Below, piece after piece: positions 1 to 4,898 of a DNA stretch of 14,108 nucleotides. How positions within the stretch are numbered: the first letter of the stretch is position 1; each line of letters begins with the position of its first letter. Position numbers and translations under genes: made by a program. This DNA is from an uncultured Clostridium sp. (GTDB lineage: Bacteria; Bacillota; Clostridia; Clostridiales; Clostridiaceae), in assembly GCA_934746785.1 (NCBI GenBank), contig CAKVFO010000088.1:1-14108 (forward strand), given 5' to 3'. Under the pieces are notes generated by a model, which saw only the letters and a program-made list of their open reading frames with translations, ran no database searches and was not told the DNA's origin.

Positions 1-2
1 GT

Positions 3-236
3 TAAGGAGAGCTATGGTTCAACTATTTTAATAAAGTTTATGGAGCAGAGAATGTTGAATGGACCTCTAAAGTTTTTGAAGGTAACTGAGGAAAACCAAC
101 AGGAGAATATAGAAAAATACCTAGTGGAGATTTTTCTTTTTATAAAACACTATATGATTCTTCTAAAATCAGTGATAATGAAATTGTTCCCTTAAGCAAA
201 GAAGCTATGAGAAATGGAATAATAAATAAAAGGTGA
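3..236 (+). pseudogene. Toxin-like C-terminal domain remnant (stop-interrupted)
   Basis: One frame reads GELWFNYFNKVYGAENVEW from position 6, is broken by TGA at 87-89, and continues in the same frame (GKPTGEYRKIPSG...) to TGA at 234-236. It enters from the left edge with an in-frame TAA at 3-5, so it has no start. The composition is protein-like, and it sits directly in front of a CdiI-type immunity remnant. That order, toxin domain then immunity gene, is typical of polymorphic (contact-dependent) toxin loci, so I infer it is the decayed toxic C-terminus partnering the immunity gene. I do not recognise the fold or the catalytic residues. A second frame is also open from position 1 to about 195, but its translation looks unlike a natural protein. 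Confidence 0.4.
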
Positions 237-260
237 AACAACTTATAAAGGAAAAATAAT

Positions 261-454
261 ATGAGCAGAGAATTAGATGGAGTTAAATCAAGCTTGATAA
301 AGGCAAAACTTCCAAGAGGACAGGCCATGGATTTAATTAGTATATTAATTACCTAAAAGCAGCATGTGAGTATTATGTAAAAAATATTCCAGAAGATAAG
401 GAAGAAGTTGAAAATTTATTTGCTGGAATTAAAGATACTTATAATATAAAGTAA
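261..454 (+). pseudogene. CdiI-type immunity gene remnant with internal deletion
   Basis: The ATG at 261 follows an AAAGGA ribosome site and opens MSRELDGVKSSLIKAKLPRG, which stops at TAA 354-356. A second frame then gives YLKAACEYYVKNIPEDKEEV and ends at TAA 452-454. Both halves align with the two ends of the intact 132-residue gene at 3335-3733: its N-terminus (SLKGVTERF...LVDLINIYM) and its C-terminus (YSYLRTAGDYYIENIPEDKEEV). The central part, equivalent to the WIKDKTFEGEEFYGIMYP region, is missing. This is therefore a deletion derivative of a paralogous immunity gene. The intrinsic terminator just downstream is intact, suggesting relatively recent decay. Confidence 0.7.
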
Positions 455-483
455 AAAATAAGAGTTATGATAGATAAAAGGTG

Positions 484-514
484 CTTGTCCTAAATGATAG
501 GATAAGACTTTTTT
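484..514 (+). terminator. Intrinsic terminator after CdiI remnant
   Basis: A 9-bp stem CTTGTCCTA (484-492) pairs with TAGGATAAG (498-506), with one G-T pair, around the 5-nt loop AATGA. A T-run follows at 509-514. It ends the CdiI remnant and faces the tail of a minus-strand fragment that stops at 518, so it may serve both directions. The left arm, in the context GGnGCTTGTCCT, recurs at about 3191 and 3750, where the right arm is weaker or replaced. Confidence 0.75.
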
Positions 515-517
515 AAA

Positions 518-649
518 TTAATCTAATTCAAATTTAGTAACAGCTTTTTGAGTAAGCTGGGCACCAGATTCATTCTTAGCTAAGAAAATATTCTTAGAAA
601 TTATGGTATCCATAAGAGCTGTTACTGAAGGAGAATGTTGTAAAGGCAT
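518..649 (-). pseudogene. DUF2922-like protein, C-terminal fragment
   Basis: On the minus strand an ATG at 647-649 opens 43 codons ending at a stop at 518-520. The translation contains VTALMDTIISKNIF and ends AQLTQKAVTKFELD. The pattern 'ALMDTII.KNIF ... AQLTQ..VTKFE' matches the C-terminal half of small DUF2922-type proteins of Firmicutes as I recall them. These are usually about 70 residues and start with a beta-rich half that is missing here. No convincing SD precedes the ATG, so I read it as a truncated remnant rather than a working small gene. It lies tail-to-tail with the CdiI remnant and immediately before the CRISPR leader. Confidence 0.5.
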
Positions 650-855
650 TAGAATTTGAAATAGAAGAATAAGACTCTGTTTTCCAACCGTTTCAGAGAT
701 TAGGACAAGCTCAAGGACAGCTATATCAATGTATAGGAAGATTTTTACCAGTGTTTTTTAAACTTAGGCACTTCGGTTGGAAAAAATATTGAGAAATGAC
801 TGTATATCTTGGGCTGAAAGGTGTATAATAATTAAAGAATGGCTTAAAAACTAGG
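650..855 (+). promoter_or_regulatory. Probable CRISPR leader with array promoter
   Basis: This non-coding AT-rich stretch abuts the perfect-repeat end of the array. The opposite end of the array carries the degenerate terminal repeat, so the leader should be on this side, with transcription rightward into the array. TATAAT at 824-829 lies 27 nt before the first repeat and is the best -10 candidate. I see no good -35 at 17 nt spacing. A 10-bp inverted repeat is present: TTTCCAACCG at 681-690 and CGGTTGGAAA at 774-783. Leader function is inferred from position and polarity, not from a recognised leader motif. Confidence 0.6.
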
Positions 856-2135
856 GTTTAACATTAACAAGAGTTGTATTTAAATTAAAAAATCACTCCT
901 ATTTATTTTCCAACTTCTCTTTGTTTAACATTAACAAGAGTTGTATTTAAATATATCGTAACTACTTGCTAAGTAAATAGAATAACGTTTAACATTAACA
1001 AGAGTTGTATTTAAATAATTGAGAAAAGTCTCTTTTGAAAGTAAATTTTTAGTTTAACATTAACAAGAGTTGTATTTAAATCTATATCCTACTCCATTAG
1101 GATTTAGTAATTTTTTATGTTTAACATTAACAAGAGTTGTATTTAAATGGTGATAACATAGAAGCTTACATAGAAGAAGATGAGTTTAACATTAACAAGA
1201 GTTGTATTTAAATTAGAGTAAAAAATATTGATGTTGAGTATAAGAATGTTTAACATTAACAAGAGTTGTATTTAAATACTTATTAGGTATGGAAACTAAA
1301 GCAAGAGTTCAAGTTTAACATTAACAAGAGTTGTATTTAAATGAAAGACCACAGACAAGGATGCACTACCAAATACGTTTAACATTAACAAGAGTTGTAT
1401 TTAAATTCAGTTGATACAAATTTTACTTTGTATCCGTTACACCGTTTAACATTAACAAGAGTTGTATTTAAATTTAGAAGAGCGATTTATTATATTTTTA
1501 CCATTTATAGTTTAACATTAACAAGAGTTGTATTTAAATGCACTTGCTAGTTTCCTTTTAGGAAACTCTGGGTGACGTTTAACATTAACAAGAGTTGTAT
1601 TTAAATTTATTTTTGTAATCTTCTTTTCCTGGCATATCTCCCCGGTTAACATTAACAAGAGTTGTATTTAAATAATTGAGGATTCTTATATTCTTCTTCA
1701 TCTCTATAGTTTAACATTAACAAGAGTTGTATTTAAATATTTCTTCTTTTGTATTATGCCTGCTTTGCACTTCAGTTTAACATTAACAAGAGTTGTATTT
1801 AAATTCATTATTCATTACCTCTCTTCTTTCTTTTATCTCGTTTAACATTAACAAGAGTTGTATTTAAATGTATCTCCACCTAAACCTTGTAGTAAACTAG
1901 CACTAAGTTTAACATTAACAAGAGTTGTATTTAAATATTTCTTCTTTTGTATTATGCCTGCTTTGCACTTCAGTTTAACATTAACAAGAGTTGTATTTAA
2001 ATCAGAACTTGAAAAATGCTTTTATACTAGCAATTTTTGTTTAACATTAACAAGAGTTGTATTTAAATTCTTCAAGCATACCATCTATAAATAATTTTGC
2101 TTCATGTTTAACATTAACAAAAGTTGTATCTAAAT
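856..2135 (+). CRISPR. CRISPR array, 20 repeats / 19 spacers, type I-B-like repeat
   Basis: A 30-nt repeat starts GTTTAACATT, has AACAAGAGTT in the middle and ends GTATTTAAAT. Repeats begin at 856, 923, 987, 1052, 1119, 1184, 1248, 1313, 1377, 1444, 1510, 1577, 1644, 1709, 1775, 1840, 1907, 1973, 2039 and 2106. Spacers are 34-37 nt. Eighteen repeats look identical. The one at 1644 has T to G at its second base, and the last (2106-2135) has two substitutions (GAG to AAG, TTT to TCT), marking the leader-distal end. The repeat's length and its ATTTAAAT 3' end resemble clostridial type I-B repeats, which predicts an 8-nt crRNA 5' tag ATTTAAAT. Spacers 14 (1739-1774) and 17 (1937-1972) are identical. 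No cas gene is present within the window, so interference would need Cas proteins encoded elsewhere. Confidence 0.98.
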
Positions 2136-2317
2136 ATCATATCACTAGCTTTACAGATAATGATTTAAGTATTTAAAAAAATGGATTTTTGGTATATCCA
2201 AGAAGAGGATATTATGAGGAAATTAGTTTTTTAACATTATTACAATATTTTCACAACACAAGGATAACTAAGTCTTTACATTGAAAGCCTATATTATATT
2301 TAAGAGTAAAATCATAA

Positions 2318-2934
2318 ATGTATATTAGGGGGACTAATGCAGGGACTACAATAGCTGATAAAGTTCCTTCAGATGCTAATGTGGTTTTATATAATGATGA
2401 AGGGAATAATCATGGTGAGTGGGCTGATGTAGATACTGAATATGGTAATATTGTTCAATTAGTTAATTAACTCCAGCTATTAAAAAAGATCCAAGTAATG
2501 ATGGAGGATTTCCTAGTGGCCATACTAATGCTTCATACTTAACTGCCTATGGAATGGCTTATGCTGTGCCTGAAAGATATCAGGAAATGCTTACTAGGGC
2601 TTCAGAGCTTGGGAATAATAGAATAGCTGCTGGCATGCATTCATGTTTAGATGTTATGGGTGGCAGAGTTATGTCTACAGCAATTGCAGCATCAGTATTA
2701 AATAACCCAGAATATGCAAAGCTTAAGGAAAAGGCTAAAGCAGATGGTTATGGTGATTCTAAGTTTAGTAAGGTTACTATTAATGGATTAGATAAGGATA
2801 GCAAGGCAAAAGTAGTGTATGGTAAAGAAGGTTTAGTATTAACTGATGAGGAAAGTTTAGGTGATAAAGATACTAGTAATGATGCTGCTGCAGCTGATGG
2901 AAATGACATAAATAATAAGGATGCATTTAAGTAA
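2318..2934 (+). pseudogene. PAP2-family acid phosphatase pseudogene
   Basis: The ATG at 2318 opens a 50-codon frame (RGTNAGTTIADKVPSDANVV...YGNIVQLVN) stopping at TAA 2468-2470. From about 2470 a different frame carries TPAIKKDPSNDGGFPSGHTN and runs to TAA 2932-2934. PSGH (2512-2523) and the later R-x5-H-x3-D (NRIAAGMHSCLD) are PAP2 motifs 2 and 3. Motif 1 (K-x6-RP), which should lie between the two halves, is absent. The gene has therefore lost an internal segment, plus the frame, at about 2470. No signal peptide is visible, so the 5' end is probably gone too. The tail after residue AASVLNNPEYAKLKEKAKA is Asp/Asn-rich and peters out. Family members hydrolyse phosphomonoesters outside the membrane; this copy should be inactive. 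Confidence 0.75.
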
Positions 2935-3073
2935 AATGTATGAAGAACAATTAAGTGAAGGAGAAGATTATAGTGATGAAAAAGATATGCTGGTAGCATG
3001 GATTGAATTTTTAAAAAATCCAGAGGAGAGAGCTTTATATCTATCCTCCAATTTTGATTTTAGAACCTTTTGA
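2921..3073 (+). pseudogene. Rpn-family nuclease/transposase fragment
   Basis: The 50-codon frame from ATG 2921 reads KMYEEQLSEGEDYSDEKDML, then a segment with WIEFLKNPEERALY. Rpn (recombination-promoting nuclease, PD-(D/E)xK transposase-like) proteins typically contain 'Y.EQL..GEDY..L' near the middle and 'W..FL.NPEE' later. Here these two stretches are nearly fused, so the part between them is missing, as is the N-terminal nuclease core. The last residues (SSNFDFRTF) come from the repeat that starts at 3041, which supplies the stop codon. It overlaps the end of the PAP2 pseudogene in another frame. It is a relic with no expected function. Confidence 0.5.
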
Positions 3074-3127
3074 CAGGCTTTAACAAAGTGGCTTCCTGCG
3101 CTGAAAAGCGTGGCGTCAGCAACTTTG
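3041..3127 (+). repeat. Hairpin repeat copy A
   Basis: This 87-bp segment matches 4607-4691 closely and in the same orientation. Both begin with CTATCCTCC, share TTTTAGAACCTTTTGACAGG and end in a stem-loop. In this copy the hairpin spans 3084-3127: CAAAGT pairs with ACTTTG, GCT with AGC, and an inner 7-bp stem CTGCGCT/AGCGTGG closes a GAAA loop. No T-run follows, so it is not a normal intrinsic terminator. It could be a miniature mobile element, an IS end or a structured RNA; I do not recognise a family. Confidence 0.7.
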
Positions 3128-3334
3128 AAAGGATTTGTATGGCTGGTTCTTTATTTGAAGTTAATAAGGCTTGGGAAGTCTAAAAGAAAAGGCGCTTGTC
3201 CTAAAATGGGATAATTAATAAAAACATTGAATAATTAAGATTTAAATCTAATAAAGTAAAAGTAGCAGGATAAATAATGTTTAAGAGTCAGATAATCTGA
3301 ATATTCAATTTTACCATATAAGGGGAGAGGTTAT

Positions 3335-3733
3335 ATGAATAATTCATTAAAAGGTGTTACAGAAAGATTTCAACAAGAAGAAAAGTTTGATAAAGAAGCT
3401 CTTGTAGACTTAATTAATATTTATATGAGTAATGGCAAATTTAAGAAAATGTTAGGATGGATTAAAGATAAAACCTTTGAAGGTGAAGAGTTTTATGGAA
3501 TAATGTATCCTGATGAGTATGAAAAAGGGGAAGAAGGGTACTTCGGAGAAGGCAGAGTACTTGTATATGTGGGAAATGATGATTTGGAAAATAAAGATCA
3601 AGTAGTAAGTTATAATGAGTTATACAGTTACCTAAGAACAGCAGGTGACTATTATATAGAAAATATTCCAGAGGATAAAGAAGAAGTTGAAAATTTACTT
3701 ACTATAATTAGAGTTCGTTATGATGTAAATTAA
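3335..3733 (+). CDS. CdiI-like ribonuclease toxin immunity protein
   Basis: This intact 132-residue acidic protein starts at ATG 3335 behind a strong SD (GGGGAGAGG, 3322-3330). The features I associate with the clostridial CdiI-type immunity family are a short helical N-terminus, a central WIKDKTFEGEEFYGIMYPDE stretch, a beta-rich VLVYVGNDD...VVSYNELYSYL segment, and a C-terminal ENIPEDKEEVENLL motif. Such proteins sit in the cytoplasm and block a cognate toxin domain, usually a nuclease, delivered by neighbouring cells or made by siblings. No full-length toxin gene is adjacent, so this appears to be an orphan immunity gene. Remnants of two related genes occur at 261-454 and about 4760-4828. 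The family assignment is from memory of the pattern, and the toxin target is unknown. Confidence 0.65.
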   Translation: MNNSLKGVTERFQQEEKFDKEALVDLINIYMSNGKFKKMLGWIKDKTFEGEEFYGIMYPDEYEKGEEGYFGEGRVLVYVGNDDLENKDQVVSYNELYSYLRTAGDYYIENIPEDKEEVENLLTIIRVRYDVN

Positions 3734-3744
3734 AGTTCTAATAT

Positions 3745-3823
3745 AAGAGGGGCTTGTCCTGATGCCATTAATCTAAGGCAGGCTGGTTATGGCGCATTTA
3801 CTACAGATGTAACAGTTAATTAA
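3745..3823 (+). other. Junction: truncated terminator fused to a coding tail
   Basis: The conserved post-CdiI motif GGGGCTTGTCCT (about 3749-3760) is present, but its pairing arm is replaced by a short open tail reading DAINLRQAGYGAFTTDVTVN that stops at TAA 3821-3823. There is no start codon for this tail. The sequence looks like a recombination junction between an immunity cassette and the end of another gene, possibly a toxin C-terminus. I cannot identify the donor gene. Confidence 0.35.
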
Positions 3824-3875
3824 AGAAGGTAGTGGAAAAGGAAGAAGAGTTTCTATATTTGATAAGGACATAGAG

Positions 3876-4481
3876 ATGGGCCCAGATACTATGAATACAG
3901 TGCTTATTCCTCTTAAAAACTTTTTGAAGAATCATACTGAAATGTGGGTGGATAGATTAAATGAAGATAAGCTTCCATATTCAAAAAATATTAATGCAAA
4001 GTTAAGTATAACTATTGGAAATTTTACATTGGTTCCTGCTTATCTTAATCCTTCTCGTGGAACATCAAATTATGTGGAGGACTATTGGGATTTAACTTTG
4101 AAGTACTTGAGTAAGTATGGTTATAGAGAAATTAGATATCCTGAGAATTGGAAGTCTATGAGTAAGGAGCATCTTTGTTTTGATAAGATGTATGATAGTA
4201 AGAAGGGGGAGAAGGATTTATTTAGTGATAGGTATGAAACTTTCTTGAAGAATGTATGCAGGTTTATTAGGAGAAGAAGTTTATTTATGGCAGCTATGCT
4301 TAAGTTAGCTGTTGAACATGAGAAGTTGTATAAGGATTTGATGGAGAGAATTTGTGTGGATGAGGTTATTAATGGGTATAAGGAAGTTTTTGAGTTTTTA
4401 ACAAAGGCAGAGAATGAGCTGAGGGAAGAGGAGATAGAACTGTTTAATAGGACTTATGATAGGATTAAGAAGATTAAATGA
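3876..4481 (+). CDS. Uncharacterised protein, probably 5'-truncated
   Basis: A 201-residue frame starts at ATG 3876. The same frame is open upstream to a TAA just before about 3813 (QLIKEGSGKGRRVSIFDKDI...), and only a weak AAGGA precedes the ATG. The start is therefore uncertain and the true N-terminus is probably lost at the junction near 3800. The central sequence LSITIGNFTLVPAYLNPSRG, followed by YVEDYWDLTLKYL, has the look of a family of bacterial hypothetical proteins with a conserved 'T.GNF..VP...N..RG' core; I cannot name a function. The C-terminal third is highly charged and helical (FEFLTKAENELREEEIELF). There is no signal peptide or membrane segment. It ends in a strong terminator that overlaps its stop codon. 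It could be a functional remnant or a pseudogene. Confidence 0.5.
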   Translation: MGPDTMNTVLIPLKNFLKNHTEMWVDRLNEDKLPYSKNINAKLSITIGNFTLVPAYLNPSRGTSNYVEDYWDLTLKYLSKYGYREIRYPENWKSMSKEHLCFDKMYDSKKGEKDLFSDRYETFLKNVCRFIRRRSLFMAAMLKLAVEHEKLYKDLMERICVDEVINGYKEVFEFLTKAENELREEEIELFNRTYDRIKKIK

Positions 4482-4506
4482 GACTTTATTTTAAGTCTCA
4501 TTTTTT
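4479..4506 (+). terminator. Intrinsic terminator overlapping stop codon
   Basis: TGAGACTT (4479-4486) pairs perfectly with AAGTCTCA (4493-4500) over a 6-nt loop, followed by six Ts (4501-4506). The left arm includes the TGA stop codon of the preceding gene. Confidence 0.85.
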
Positions 4507-4898
4507 AATGTATAGGAAATTCAAAACTTTTTTTGAGAGCGAGCACTGATTATAACTGGCTTTCTGATATGTAAGTTGTCCAATACGTTGAAAAGAAAAA
4601 ATTATACTATCCTCCCATTTTGCTTTTAGAACCTTTTGACAGGCTGTGACAAAGTGGCTCCTGTGCTAAAAGCGTAGCCTCAGTCACTTTGTACTAGATT
4701 TAATTTACTAATAAAGATTAAAGTATAATATGCGAATAATAGATTATAAAAATAATTATATGGCTGTAATTAAAGATACGTATGAGAATCTTACTTATAT
4801 AAAAAATATATGTTATATGGTAAAATAATCATTATAAGAATTACAGTATTTATTAAATGTCATTAATAATGTATATAAACTTGGAGGATGGGTAAAAC
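4507..4898 (+). other. Intergenic region: repeat copy B, CdiI tail relic, dptF upstream
   Basis: This 392-bp stretch has no full gene. It holds hairpin repeat copy B (4607-4691) and a 22-codon frame at 4760-4828. The beginning of that frame (AVIKDTY) matches the C-terminus of the CdiI remnant (AGIKDTY): 19 of 21 bases agree between 4763-4783 and 422-442. Then comes AT-rich DNA leading into the dptF operon. A weak promoter candidate is TTACAG at 4841-4846 with TAATAA at 4864-4869, 17 nt apart. Nothing is recognisable in 4507-4606. Confidence 0.5.
4607..4691 (+). repeat. Hairpin repeat copy B
   Basis: This is the second copy of the repeat seen at 3041-3127, 85 bp and in the same orientation. 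Its hairpin (4650-4691) pairs CAAAGTGGCT with AGTCACTTTG over 10 bp including one G-T, then an inner 7-bp stem CTGTGCT/AGCGTAG with loop AAA. Compared with copy A, several paired positions differ while pairing is kept: C-G versus T-G, T-G versus T-A, and G-C versus G-T. This suggests the structure matters. Confidence 0.7.

Noticed and set aside
140..328. Minus-strand open frame of 62 codons
   Set aside because: It lies antisense to the toxin and CdiI remnants, is Leu/Ile/Phe-rich as expected from AT-rich antisense DNA, and has no ribosome site.
1858..2094. 78-codon open frame on the plus strand
   Set aside because: It reads through four CRISPR repeats and three spacers; the protein repeats LTLTRVVFK because the DNA repeats do. 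Not a gene.
856..2135. Self-targeting spacers against genes in this window
   Set aside because: By eye no spacer matches the flanking genes or dptFGH. A computed search of the full genome would be needed to settle it.
2226..2255. Possible 21st, degenerate CRISPR repeat (TTTAACATTA at about 2230)
   Set aside because: Only about 10 bases agree, the rest of the repeat is not recognisable, and the distance does not fit the 64-67-nt period.
2748..2999. Minus-strand open frame of 83 codons
   Set aside because: Antisense shadow of the PAP2 tail and the Rpn fragment, with low-complexity composition.
3186..3220. Terminator at the second GGnGCTTGTCCT site
   Set aside because: TTGTCCT can pair with GGGATAA, but no T-run follows and no gene directly precedes it; it looks like a decayed copy rather than a working terminator.
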